Origin: Alteribacter populi
GTDB taxonomy: Bacteria; Bacillota; Bacilli; Bacillales; Salisediminibacteriaceae
Assembly (NCBI RefSeq): GCF_002352765.1
Contig: NZ_KZ293963.1
Location: 2,130,368 to 2,194,367, forward strand
Direction of reading: 5' to 3'
Length of the DNA: 64,000 nt
This document shows positions 34,803 through 43,491 of the stretch, piece by piece. A model generated the notes under the pieces. That model was not told the origin of the DNA and ran no database searches. It saw only the letters and a program-made list of their open reading frames with translations. The translations under genes and the position numbers were made by a program. How positions within the stretch are numbered: position 1 is the stretch's first letter; every line of letters begins with the position of its first letter.

Positions 34803-34836
34803 AAAAAACCTTCTTCAAAAATAAGAAGAAGGTTTG
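34803..34836 (-). terminator. S-box controlled terminator before metI
   Basis: AAACCTTCTTC pairs with GAAGAAGGTTT around an A-rich loop; the A-run at 34803-34808 gives a T-tract on the minus strand. It sits between the SAM aptamer and metI. Confidence 0.88.
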
Positions 34837-34853
34837 TATTCGAATCGCTTCCC

Positions 34854-34961
34854 CTTATCTTCCAAGCTCTTAAGAACTTGATGGAATTAGCACCTGACCT
34901 CTGTTGTGAGGCAGGTTGCTGAGACTTCGTCGGGCCATATCCCTCCGTCTCTCTAGATAAG
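34854..34961 (-). ncRNA. SAM-I (S-box) riboswitch controlling metI-metC-yitJ-metH
   Basis: On the minus strand the aptamer begins with CTTATCTAGAGAGACGGAGG and contains the core GGCCCGACGAAGTCTCAGCAACC, the CCTGCC/GGTCAGG helix with GGTGCTAATTCC, and closes with AGATAAG pairing to CTTATCT. SAM binding should favour the terminator at 34803-34836 and shut off methionine synthesis. Confidence 0.96.
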
Positions 34962-35259
34962 AATGAAAAAAATATGAAGTTGTTTTTCCGCTTTTCAATT
35001 ACGTTACCTTAAAATTTTCTGGATTGCAAGACTGTTTCCAATATTTTTTACTAATAAGGATCATTTTCCTACTCAAAAGCGTAAAACGTCTGAAGCCCGA
35101 CATTGAAACATCTAAAATTTGTTAATAAGTGAAAGTTCGTCCATCGATATTTCTAAAGCTTTCTATCGGTAATTTGAGAATAAAAACTTTATATTTTCGC
35201 GAAAAGGACATTGCCACCTTTAATTCCCCGAAACAATGTCAAAAGAACTGTTACATTGA
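34962..35259. other. Gene-free stretch between cobT and the S-box leader
   Basis: This 300-bp AT-rich stretch must hold the promoter of the met operon; TTGAAA with an A/T-rich box 17-18 bp further on (near 34970-35000, minus strand) is the best candidate. No clear terminator for cobT was seen. Confidence 0.3.
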
Positions 35260-36342
35260 CTATTCACTGGGCTGCTTTGCACCAGCAACACCCGCCGACG
35301 AAAAGGTTGCCATTTCTTTTAAGATTTTCGTTGATGATTCTAGTATAGGAAATGCAAGAGCGGCTCCTGTTCCTTCTCCTAATCTTAAGTTTAAGTTTAA
35401 GATCGGCTTCATTTGTAGCATATCTAAAGCAAGCTTATGTCCTCTTTCCTCAGATTGGTGGCCGATAATCATGTAATCCTTCACGTGAGGAGATAATTTA
35501 TAGGCTAATAGTGCTGCAACTGTACTAATAAAGCCATCGATTAACACAGGCTTCCTATGAATAGCTGCCCCTAGTATCGCACCAACTTTCCCTGCAATCT
35601 CCAATCCACCTACCTTCACGAGAACGTCCAATGGATCTTCTGGATTTGGATTACGATTGAATATCGCTTGTTTAATAATCCTTTGTTTATGTATCATTTG
35701 TTCAGCAGAAATACCCGCTCCTGCATCAACAACCTCGTGTATATCTACCTGACTAAGAGCAGCTAAAATAGCACTACTGCTCGTTGTATTCCCGATCCCC
35801 ATTTCACCTAAGATAAGGTATTTTACACCGTCATCAATAAACTGTTCAGATATCTCAATTCCCGCTCCAATAGCCGTCAATGCTTCCTCTTTACTCATCG
35901 CATCTTTTTTCAAGAAATTCTCAGTTCCATTGCGTACTTTTCTTGAAATAACCCCTTCTGTTTCAATCGTACTGGCAACACCAATATCAACAATTTCGAG
36001 CTTGGCACCAATTTGCTTTGCAAGCACATTAATCGCCGCACCGCCATGTAAAAAGTTATCCACCATTTGCGATGTCACTTCTTGTGGATAGGCTGATACT
36101 CCTTCCGATACGATTCCATGATCGGCAGCAAATACGATAATCCCTGGTGGTGATACCTCGGGGAAACGGCTCCCGGTGATTTCTCCTAGCTGAATTACAA
36201 GCTCTTCCAGCCTCCCTAAACTCCCTTGAGGTTTTGTTAATGTATTTAAATACGATCGAATGTCGTTGCCAGCATCTTTATCTACCGGTGGAATTTCATC
36301 AATGATTTTTAACAAGATACCGTTACCTACTTTCTTTTGCAT
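35260..36342 (-). CDS. cobT: Nicotinate-nucleotide-dimethylbenzimidazole phosphoribosyltransferase
   Basis: CobT activates the lower ligand base to alpha-ribazole-phosphate for CobS. The 360-residue product shows LTKPQGSLGRLEELVIQLGE, VFAADHGIVSEGVSAYPQEVTSQMV, GGAAINVLA, GEMGIGNTTSSSAI, and the C-terminal EGTGAALAFP with the catalytic Glu. The first nine residues overlap the end of cobQ; a TTG at 36315, after AGTAGG, would start the protein exactly where the family homology starts, so the N-terminus is uncertain. It is last in the btuR-cobB-cobQ-cobT set. Confidence 0.93.
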   Translation of the reverse strand: MQKKVGNGILLKIIDEIPPVDKDAGNDIRSYLNTLTKPQGSLGRLEELVIQLGEITGSRFPEVSPPGIIVFAADHGIVSEGVSAYPQEVTSQMVDNFLHGGAAINVLAKQIGAKLEIVDIGVASTIETEGVISRKVRNGTENFLKKDAMSKEEALTAIGAGIEISEQFIDDGVKYLILGEMGIGNTTSSSAILAALSQVDIHEVVDAGAGISAEQMIHKQRIIKQAIFNRNPNPEDPLDVLVKVGGLEIAGKVGAILGAAIHRKPVLIDGFISTVAALLAYKLSPHVKDYMIIGHQSEERGHKLALDMLQMKPILNLNLRLGEGTGAALAFPILESSTKILKEMATFSSAGVAGAKQPSE

Positions 36343-37828
36343 CTATTAATATGTCGTTCAGTTGTTCTAGTTTTATGTTTTCTCGTACGACATTCGCGAG
36401 TCGATCAAACGCTTCTTCTCGTTTTTTCGTGAACGAATACCTCCCCGTTATCGGTGCTAACCCTTTCTGGGCCCTTATTTGATTAAGGAGGACCTCTCGA
36501 AATTCGTCATTATGGAAAATTCCATGAAAATACGTTCCAATGATTTGCTGATCCTCACTTATTGTTCCGTCGCTTCTTTCAGCCATTTGAATAAAAGGTT
36601 TTCCTTCATTTATAACCTGGGATTCGCCCATATGGATTTCATAGCCTGACACGGCAATCTCAACATTTCTAAACGCGACAGTACCTTCAGACAAAACGGT
36701 TGTTTTTTCATTTGTTATTGTAGTTTGTAGCGGAATAAGGTCTAAACCATCAGCTCGATGAACTTGAGACTCTACTGCATGCGGGTCCTCAATAACGCTC
36801 CCCATCATTTGATAGCCGCCACAAATACCAAAAAGAACGGTGTCTTTTTGTGACAATTCAAGAATGCGGTTTGCTAATCCGCTATTATGTAAAAACGTTA
36901 CGTCTTTGATCGTATTTTTACTCCCCGGCAAAATGAGAAGATCAGGTTCCCCAAGCTCTTCTGCATTCTTTACAATCCGAACATGACAGTCTGACTCTTC
37001 AAAAAAAGGATCCACATCGGTAAAGTTTGAGATCAGCGGATACCTAAGGACCGCAATGTCGATTTCTTTAGAAGCATCGGTTGACGATGTGTATCGGCCT
37101 AAAACAACGGAATCTTCTGCTTCGATCATTAAATTGTCTATATAAGGCACGACACCTATTACTTGAACACCCGTGTACTCTTCAAACCATGTAAGGCCAG
37201 GTTGTAATAACGAAACATCTCCTCTGAACTTATTAATGATGACGCCAACAACTCTTCTTCGATCTTCAGGCTCAAGCAGCTGTAACGTACCTACTAAACT
37301 GGCAAAAACGCCACCCTTTTCAATATCACCGACTAAAATAACTGGCGCATTCGTAATGCGAGCGACACTCATGTTTACAAGCTCTCGGTCATTTAAGTTA
37401 ATTTCAGCTGGACTCCCAGCGCCTTCAATGACGATCCGGTCAAACTGGTGGGATAACCTTTCATACGACTCTTCGATGAGCTGCTTTCCTTGATCGTAAA
37501 AGCTTTTTCGATAAACTCCTGCTTTCATATTTTTATAGGGTTTGCCGTGAACAACAATTTGCGATTCATATTCACCTGTTGGCTTGATTAAAATCGGATT
37601 CATGTCAGTAGTCGCAACAATACTAGCAGCTTCCGCTTGAACACCTTGTGCACGACCGATTTCTTTCCCATCCACAGTAATATAAGAATTCAAAGCCATG
37701 TTTTGAGATTTATAAGGGGCCGTTTTATAACCATCCTGGCTAAAAATTCGACATAACGCTGTTACAATAGCACTTTTACCAGCGTCTGAATGTGTGCCTT
37801 GTATCATTAATGGAACCGCTTTAGTCAT
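36323..37828 (-). CDS. cobQ: Cobyric acid synthase
   Basis: This glutamine-dependent amidase of about 501 residues amidates the b, d, e and g side chains to make (adenosyl)cobyric acid. The N-terminal dethiobiotin-synthetase-like domain carries MIQGTHSDAGKSAIV (P-loop) and YKSQNMALNSYITVDGKEIGRAQ; the C-terminal glutaminase domain has LPGSKNTIKD, nucleophile FGICGGYQMMG near residue 332, and GTYFHGIF. The ATG at 37828 overlaps the cobB stop and follows GGAGTGG; an upstream in-frame start adds 20 unrelated residues. In the anaerobic nomenclature this is CbiP. Confidence 0.95.
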   Translation of the reverse strand: MTKAVPLMIQGTHSDAGKSAIVTALCRIFSQDGYKTAPYKSQNMALNSYITVDGKEIGRAQGVQAEAASIVATTDMNPILIKPTGEYESQIVVHGKPYKNMKAGVYRKSFYDQGKQLIEESYERLSHQFDRIVIEGAGSPAEINLNDRELVNMSVARITNAPVILVGDIEKGGVFASLVGTLQLLEPEDRRRVVGVIINKFRGDVSLLQPGLTWFEEYTGVQVIGVVPYIDNLMIEAEDSVVLGRYTSSTDASKEIDIAVLRYPLISNFTDVDPFFEESDCHVRIVKNAEELGEPDLLILPGSKNTIKDVTFLHNSGLANRILELSQKDTVLFGICGGYQMMGSVIEDPHAVESQVHRADGLDLIPLQTTITNEKTTVLSEGTVAFRNVEIAVSGYEIHMGESQVINEGKPFIQMAERSDGTISEDQQIIGTYFHGIFHNDEFREVLLNQIRAQKGLAPITGRYSFTKKREEAFDRLANVVRENIKLEQLNDILIDAKESR

Positions 37829-39194
37829 GAGATTTCCACTCCATACATTTTTCAATCCAATTCTCAACAATGGCAGGGCACGAAGCAAAATGTAAATGTG
37901 TATAGCCCGCGACTAAATTCCCGCTCAGATACCCTTCCTTTTGCACGCCTCGCATACCTTTTGTTTCATAAGCATTGGTGACCTCTTGTCTTGGGTGAAA
38001 GGATGAATAATGAAACTCGTGTCCCTTCGCATCATCACCACTTCTTAATAAGAAATTATCGGTTTCACCACTAACCTCACGATAACCAATCGCCGCTAAC
38101 CTTTGTTGCATTTGGATCACACCCGGTACGACGCCTGCCATAGAATGGATTTGACCGTCTGCCGTGATCAGTGAATCACAGATAAACATAAAACCACCAC
38201 ATTCCGCCAAGGTCGGCATCCCCTGGCTAATGGCTTTTTTAACTGAACTTTTGACCGTTGCTTGCTTTGCTAGCTTCTCCGCAAACTCTTCAGGAAAACC
38301 TCCTCCTAAATAAAGGCCATCTATATAATCTGGAATCGGTTCATCATTTAACGGGGAAAAATAGACCAGCTCTGCCCCATTAGCTTCTAGCAATTCTAAG
38401 TTTTCCTGATAATAAAAGTTAAAGGCGAGGTCTCTGGCAACGGCAATTTTCACACCTGTATTCGGTTTGTTTTTGAAAAGGGGCGACGTCTCTACGTTGA
38501 GCTTTTTTGTTTTTGCTAAGTCATACAGCTTATTCATGTCAATGGTTTGGGACACGAGCTCGCCTAATCTATCGAAAAACGGATCCAGCTCCCCTCTTTC
38601 AATAGAAGGAATTAAACCTAAGTGTCGTTCAGGGATTTCAATCTCGGTTTCTCTACTCAAATAACCTACGACCGGAATTTGACATTCCTGTTCAACCGCT
38701 TCTTTGATTAACTGAAAATGCCCTTCACCTCCGACTTGGTTCGCAATAATCCCAACAATGTTAACCTCATCAGATAATGCTTGAAACCCTTTAACAGTAG
38801 CTGCCGCACTACGAGCTACCCCTGAGCAGTCAACAACTAAAATAACCGGACTTTCTGTCATGACACTAATTTCTGCCGTACTTCCCTTGTTTGACTTCGG
38901 GTCCTTACCATCATAGAAGCCCATGACCCCTTCAATGATTGAGATATCAGCTCCATCACTCCCGCGCTGTAATATCTCTTTCATTACACTTGGTGAGAGC
39001 ATCCAGCTATCTAAATTGCGCGAACGACGCCCTGTTACGGACGTATGGTATGTAGGATCGATATAATCCGGTCCACATTTAAAACCCTGAACCGTGTAAC
39101 CCTGCTTTTGAAAGGCTGACATGAGCCCAATCGTTACTGTCGTCTTGCCGGCACCACTCCCGGTCCCGGCTATGACTAATCTTCTTTCTGACAA
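37821..39194 (-). CDS. cobB: Cobyrinic acid a,c-diamide synthase
   Basis: CobB/CbiA amidates the a and c carboxylates of cobyrinic acid using glutamine and ATP. The 457-residue product has an N-terminal P-loop GTGSGAGKTT, FKCGPDYIDPTYH, RNLDSWML, EGVMGFYDG, and a C-terminal glutaminase domain with LYLGGGFPEEFAEKLA, nucleophile LAECGGFMF and GYTHLHFAS. No corrin ring-building genes are in the window, so whether this serves de novo synthesis or salvage of incompletely amidated corrinoids cannot be told here. Confidence 0.95.
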   Translation of the reverse strand: MSERRLVIAGTGSGAGKTTVTIGLMSAFQKQGYTVQGFKCGPDYIDPTYHTSVTGRRSRNLDSWMLSPSVMKEILQRGSDGADISIIEGVMGFYDGKDPKSNKGSTAEISVMTESPVILVVDCSGVARSAAATVKGFQALSDEVNIVGIIANQVGGEGHFQLIKEAVEQECQIPVVGYLSRETEIEIPERHLGLIPSIERGELDPFFDRLGELVSQTIDMNKLYDLAKTKKLNVETSPLFKNKPNTGVKIAVARDLAFNFYYQENLELLEANGAELVYFSPLNDEPIPDYIDGLYLGGGFPEEFAEKLAKQATVKSSVKKAISQGMPTLAECGGFMFICDSLITADGQIHSMAGVVPGVIQMQQRLAAIGYREVSGETDNFLLRSGDDAKGHEFHYSSFHPRQEVTNAYETKGMRGVQKEGYLSGNLVAGYTHLHFASCPAIVENWIEKCMEWKSHD

Positions 39195-39289
39195 AATAAA
39201 ATCCCCCTATGTTTAAAGGTTCGAAGTATCATTTAAATCGACTTGTATAGATAAAGTACTGGTATATTTAAAGAATTGTTGATGACCCT

Positions 39290-39520
39290 GATTTATTGCC
39301 TCCAATCTAAGTACAAAAGGAGGAAAATCAAAACCAAGAAGTTCGAGGCACGGCATCTGCGAAGTCCGGAGCCTATCGAGTTAATACGTGAGGACTGGAG
39401 CAGCAACATAGCGAGCTTTCCCAGGATGGGGTGATTCCTGCGTTCGCCACAGGACGTCGCGGCACTAGCAGGAGGTCCTATTCCAGGACGGTTATGATTC
39501 CCGCATTTTTTGAACATTCC
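39290..39520. repeat. GC-rich dispersed intergenic element
   Basis: This roughly 230-bp gene-free block is much more GC-rich than its surroundings. It contains AGTTCGAGGCACGGCATCTG, AGTCCGGAGCCTAT, ACGTGAGGACTGGAGC and AGGACGTCGCGGCACTAGCA, and ends in CATTTTTTGAACATTCCCT; the TTTTTGAACA end also occurs at 3390-3400. From memory, such strings are typical of dispersed intergenic repeats of Bacillaceae. A 74-codon frame through it is not credible as a gene. Confidence 0.5.
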
Positions 39521-40063
39521 CTAAAACTCAATCCCTTTTACCGCTGGAATCCCCTCATCATAATAATGCTTCTCAGCCTCAATAACAGACACAAGGTCTG
39601 CTAACGTTTTTATCTCTTCTTTTGCATCTCTTCCGGTAATCACAAGGTGCACATGACGAGGTTTATTTTTTAACATGTCAATGACCTCATCTAATGGTAA
39701 GACGTCATCGATCGGAAATTGGCTGATTGCTAAAGCATTGTTCAATTCATCAAGGATGACGACATCGTATTCCCCACCCATCACAGCTTCCTTTGCTTTT
39801 GGCCAGCCCTGCTTTAATGCTTCTCGGTGTTCCTCAGGGGTTTTGGTCCATGTAAAACCAATCCCAAGCTGAATCATATCGACACCAAGTTTTTTTAGCG
39901 CGATTTGTTCTCCGTAAGAACGTTGTGGTGATTTGATAAACTGATAGATTTTTACTGATTGTCCTCTACCTGTTGCACGTAGAGCCAGCCCTAGAGCGGA
40001 AGTTGTTTTTCCTTTGCCGTGGCCAGTATAAACGAGTGTTAATCCTTTTTGATCTTCTGTCAT
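39521..40063 (-). CDS. btuR: Cob(I)yrinic acid a,c-diamide adenosyltransferase (BtuR/CobO/CobA type)
   Basis: This enzyme of about 180 residues attaches the 5'-deoxyadenosyl group to cob(I)alamin or its precursors. The P-loop is LVYTGHGKGKTTSALGLALR at residues ~9-28; further motifs are VYQF-type IYQFIKSP, WPKAKEAV, DVVILDELNNAL and VHLVITGRDA. ATG 40063 (MTEDQKGLT) follows AGGAGG exactly; a longer frame from 40171 runs back into the riboswitch terminator. It is the first gene behind the second cobalamin riboswitch and is followed by cobB. Confidence 0.93.
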   Translation of the reverse strand: MTEDQKGLTLVYTGHGKGKTTSALGLALRATGRGQSVKIYQFIKSPQRSYGEQIALKKLGVDMIQLGIGFTWTKTPEEHREALKQGWPKAKEAVMGGEYDVVILDELNNALAISQFPIDDVLPLDEVIDMLKNKPRHVHLVITGRDAKEEIKTLADLVSVIEAEKHYYDEGIPAVKGIEF

Positions 40064-40173
40064 GGTATCCTCCTGTAAAAGAAATTTCTCATTTTTCAAG
40101 GCTTTAGTTAGAAGTCGCCACAGGCGGACGCTTTCACCCCTGGGCACAAGTGCGACATCAGCGTTTTTCAAAC

Positions 40174-40204
40174 ATAAAAAAACATCTTCCTCATTAGAAA
40201 GACG
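40174..40204 (-). terminator. Riboswitch-controlled terminator before btuR
   Basis: On the minus strand CGTCTTTC pairs with GGAAGATG (two G-T pairs) followed by TTTTTTT. It lies between the cobalamin aptamer and the btuR ribosome site. Confidence 0.7.
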
Positions 40205-40334
40205 CTAAAATACTTTAAAAGATATAAAATTGCCCGTCAAAAGGAAAAAACTTAATAGGCACTTAACTTCATTGAAGGTTTCCTTTTCACATATCTTTTT
40301 CTTTAAGCATTCTTTCCGCGAAGAATTCTTACTA

Positions 40335-40524
40335 AACAAACAGGCAGGTTTCCTGACTTACGTTTCATCACAATGGCTAAACCCTTCCCATGCTTTATCA
40401 GCACAGTGGATTCGACTCTCGTTCATTAGTCTTTGCTCAACGAATACAGTGGCGGGACCGTGCCGGATTCACACCGGCTTCCCTTTTACCCCTTTATAAC
40501 TATATAAATAGGCACCTGTTTGTT
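40335..40524 (-). ncRNA. Cobalamin riboswitch controlling btuR-cobB-cobQ-cobT
   Basis: It has the same minus-strand hallmarks as the first copy: 5' P1 AACAAACAGGTGCC (40511-40524), AAAAGGGAAGCCGGTGTGAATCC, CGGTCCCGCCACTGTA, and the 3' end AAGTCAGGAAACCTGCCTG (40341-40359) closed by TTTGTTT. The two P1 strands are complementary. It puts corrinoid adenosylation and amidation under B12 feedback. Confidence 0.95.
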
Positions 40525-40613
40525 TTATTAAGTTTTATTTTTTATTATGAAAAGTATGTCTTCTTCAATTGTAACGTAACACTAGATGTAAGTCTTGTTT
40601 TATTTTTAACCGG

Positions 40614-41621
40614 TTATCGATTTAACGACAGTGAAGCATTCATCTCATCAACCGTTTCGACTTCAAATCCTAAGTCAAGTAACATTTGGTGGTCGTCGGT
40701 TGTTTCTTGACCTTCTGTCGTTAAGTAATCACCAACGAAAATGGAATTCGCTGCATAAAGGCCTAGCGGTTGTAAGGTGCGTAAATTGACTTCCCTTCCA
40801 CCTGAAATTCTAATTTCTTTCGTAGGGTTAATAAACCTGAATAACGCTAGGACTTTTAAACAATAAAGCGGGTTTAACTCCTTAACACCCTCTAACGGCG
40901 TTCCATCGATGGCGTGTAAAAAGTTCACAGGAATTGAATCAGCATCAAGTGCTCTTAAGCTATGCGCAACGTCAACAACTTCTTGCTTTGTTTCTTTCAT
41001 GCCGACGATGACACCTGAACATGGGGACATCCCCGATTCCTTCGCAACTTCAACCGTATTGACTCGGTCACCATACGTATGTGAAGTTGTAATATTATCG
41101 TGGTTCGTTTCTGCTGTGTTTAAATTATGATTATAACGATCCACACCTGCATCTTTTAACCGCTTCGCTTGCTCTGGCTTTAATATCCCTAGACAAGCAC
41201 AAATTTTCATCCCATATGTGTCTTTAATTTCCTTTACTGCATCGACAACTTGATCAACCTCACGATTTGAAGGACCTCTGCCACTTGCCACAATACAATA
41301 CGTTCCGATATTTAAATCATAGGCTCTTTTCGCCCCTTCAAGAAGCATATCCTTCTTAACCATTCTGTAGGATTCAATAGGTACTTCTGCAATGGAAGAT
41401 TGAGAGCAATAGCCGCAATTTTCCGGACAAAGACCTGACTTTGCATTCATAATCATGTTCAGCTTTACTTTTTTTCCAAAATAACGCTTGCGAATTTGAA
41501 AAGCCGCATGCAATAAAGGTAATATTTCATCGTCCGGACTCTCTATTATTGATAGTGCCTCTGTATTCGTAAGTTCCTGTCCATCTAATACACGGTCTGC
41601 AAGTTCCATCCATTGGTTCAT
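40614..41621 (-). CDS. bioB: Biotin synthase
   Basis: BioB is a radical-SAM enzyme that inserts sulfur into dethiobiotin. The 335-residue product has the CxxxCxxC cluster motif in CPENCGYCSQSS (residues ~64-71), GRGPSNREVDQV, CACLGILKPEQAKRLKDAGVDRYNHNLNT, MSPCSGVIVGMKE, and IRISGGREVNLRTLQP (ligands of the second cluster). It is the last gene of the biotin operon; GGAGGACTGAAC precedes the ATG. Confidence 0.97.
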   Translation of the reverse strand: MNQWMELADRVLDGQELTNTEALSIIESPDDEILPLLHAAFQIRKRYFGKKVKLNMIMNAKSGLCPENCGYCSQSSIAEVPIESYRMVKKDMLLEGAKRAYDLNIGTYCIVASGRGPSNREVDQVVDAVKEIKDTYGMKICACLGILKPEQAKRLKDAGVDRYNHNLNTAETNHDNITTSHTYGDRVNTVEVAKESGMSPCSGVIVGMKETKQEVVDVAHSLRALDADSIPVNFLHAIDGTPLEGVKELNPLYCLKVLALFRFINPTKEIRISGGREVNLRTLQPLGLYAANSIFVGDYLTTEGQETTDDHQMLLDLGFEVETVDEMNASLSLNR

Positions 41622-41635
41622 GTTCAGTCCTCCAT

Positions 41636-42319
41636 TTATTTAGTCAAAGACGCAATATTTACGTTATCTTTGACCATCTTTTTTATCTTTTCATTTGTCA
41701 TATCGTTAAGCTTCGGTGTGATTCCTAAAATCGGTACTTCACACCATTCTTCGATCATTTTCGGATTTGTCTTCTGTGACGGATCTCGCGTATCACTAGC
41801 TCCGTTAATCACAATTCCTGCTACTTTTAATCCGGCCTCCCTAGCATAATGTACCGTCAAAAAAGTATGATTAATCGTTCCAAGGTCAGGTCTTGCGACG
41901 ATAACAACCGGCAATTCTAACGCTTTTATTAAATGACTGACTAAGAAGCTTTCACCAAGGGGGACTGCGATACCACCCGCTCCTTCAACAATAAAAAATT
42001 CATGTTTCGTTTTTATCATATTCCACCGCTCAAGTACCTCATCAAATTGAACACTCGTTCCTTCCAACTGTGCTGCAACATACGGAGAGAGAGGTTCTGA
42101 AAATTGAAAAGGGGTAACCTCCTCATCTGAAAGAGCGGTTCCAGACATTTTCTTTAATAGAAAAGTATCGCTCTCGGGGTTCTCTCGGGTGATACCACTT
42201 AAAAATGGTTTAAACACACCGACATCGACCTTTTTTTCTTTTAATGCAGCCGCAATCCCACACGAAATAATCGTTTTCCCTACTCCAGTGTCAGTCCCTG
42301 TCACAAATATTCCAGTCAT
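41636..42319 (-). CDS. bioD: ATP-dependent dethiobiotin synthetase
   Basis: BioD closes the ureido ring of dethiobiotin from diaminopelargonic acid, CO2 and ATP. The 227-residue product has the P-loop FVTGTDTGVGKTI (residues ~5-17), VGVFKPFLSG with the catalytic Lys, VEGAGGIAVPL and VARPDLGTINHTFLTV. It overlaps bioF by 4 nt and lies 14 nt before bioB. Confidence 0.95.
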   Translation of the reverse strand: MTGIFVTGTDTGVGKTIISCGIAAALKEKKVDVGVFKPFLSGITRENPESDTFLLKKMSGTALSDEEVTPFQFSEPLSPYVAAQLEGTSVQFDEVLERWNMIKTKHEFFIVEGAGGIAVPLGESFLVSHLIKALELPVVIVARPDLGTINHTFLTVHYAREAGLKVAGIVINGASDTRDPSQKTNPKMIEEWCEVPILGITPKLNDMTNEKIKKMVKDNVNIASLTK

Positions 42320-43491
42320 GTAATCACCTTCAATTCTTCACCGATAAAACGAAAAGCTTCTATTAAATAATCGATCTCTTCATCTGTATGGTCTGATGTG
42401 AGCGTAAGCCGAATTCGACTTTCGGAGGGAGAAACAGTAGGTGGGCGAATCGCCGGTGCATAAATGGCTTTTTCTCGGAGCCGATCTGCAAATGAAACCG
42501 CCTTTTGTGATTCCCCGATAATGACTGGTACAATTGGTCCTTGCCCTCCTATGACGTGATAACCTAATTCTTGTAAATTCATTTTTAGATACTGGACTTT
42601 CGACACCAAAGACTCACGTTTATTCATGCTACTTTCGATCACGTCGAATGCAACAGAAGAAGCGGCACAGCTCGCAGGAGAGATCGCTGTCTGGAAAATA
42701 AATGGCCTTGCATAGTTGAGAAGAAAGTCAACGAGGGTCTTTGAACCCGCCACATAGCCTCCTTCTGTGCCAACGGCTTTACTCAACGTTCCGATGATAA
42801 CATCTGGTTTTATACCAAAGTACTCACTCGTCCCTCGACCATGTTTGCCTAAGACTCCAGTTGCATGAGCATCATCGACGATCACTGACGCGCCATACCT
42901 GCTGGCTAATGTCATGATTTTATCTAAGGGAGCAATATTGCCATCCATACTAAAAACGCCATCGGTTACGATAAATCGCCGCTGATAAGACCTTTCTTCT
43001 TTCAATTTTTTCTCTAAATCGATCATGTCAACATGGTTATAAATCATCGTGTCGGCTTTTGACAAACGGCAACCATCAATGATGCTTGCGTGGTTTAATT
43101 GATCACTTAAAATGACGTCACCCTTTTCTGGCAAAGACGACAAGACACCGACATTAGCTAAATAGCCATTTGAAAAAAGAAGTGCAGCTTCGGTTTGTTT
43201 GAATTGCGCGACTTTTTCTTCCAGTCTTTCGTGCCAGATTGAATTGCCGGTTGTAAGCCTTGACCCACTACTGCCTACTCCAAACTCATCTAGCGTAGCT
43301 TTGGCAGCGTTAATCAGCCGCTGATCATTAGCCAACCCTAGATAATTATTTGATGAAAATACAAGTTGCTTTTCACCATTGATGTCCACACGCGGTCCTG
43401 GTGCAGTATTCATCGTTTTCAGTTTTCGGTACAGCCCCTGTTTTTTTCGCTCGGCCAACCTGTTATTCAACCGCTGATCAAACTCACCCAA
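42316..43491 (-). CDS. bioF: 8-amino-7-oxononanoate synthase
   Basis: BioF condenses a pimeloyl thioester with alanine. This PLP enzyme of about 391 residues shows SSNNYLGLA, FGVGSSGSRLTTGNSIWHERLE, LNHASIIDGCRLS, VDDAHATGVLGKHGRG, PLP-Lys GTLSKAVGTEGGY near 233, and the C-terminal IRLTLTSDHTDEEID. The TTG at 43491 is chosen: it overlaps the bioA stop, has GGGAGAGGG upstream and matches the family N-terminus; a second TTG at 43521 is less likely. BioF must accept the product of either the BioW or the BioC/BioH branch. Confidence 0.93.
   Translation of the reverse strand: MGEFDQRLNNRLAERKKQGLYRKLKTMNTAPGPRVDINGEKQLVFSSNNYLGLANDQRLINAAKATLDEFGVGSSGSRLTTGNSIWHERLEEKVAQFKQTEAALLFSNGYLANVGVLSSLPEKGDVILSDQLNHASIIDGCRLSKADTMIYNHVDMIDLEKKLKEERSYQRRFIVTDGVFSMDGNIAPLDKIMTLASRYGASVIVDDAHATGVLGKHGRGTSEYFGIKPDVIIGTLSKAVGTEGGYVAGSKTLVDFLLNYARPFIFQTAISPASCAASSVAFDVIESSMNKRESLVSKVQYLKMNLQELGYHVIGGQGPIVPVIIGESQKAVSFADRLREKAIYAPAIRPPTVSPSESRIRLTLTSDHTDEEIDYLIEAFRFIGEELKVIT

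Noticed and set aside
39293..39517. 74-codon open frame on the minus strand
   Set aside because: It runs through the GC-rich intergenic block, has no ribosome site or family resemblance, and its composition reflects the repeat.
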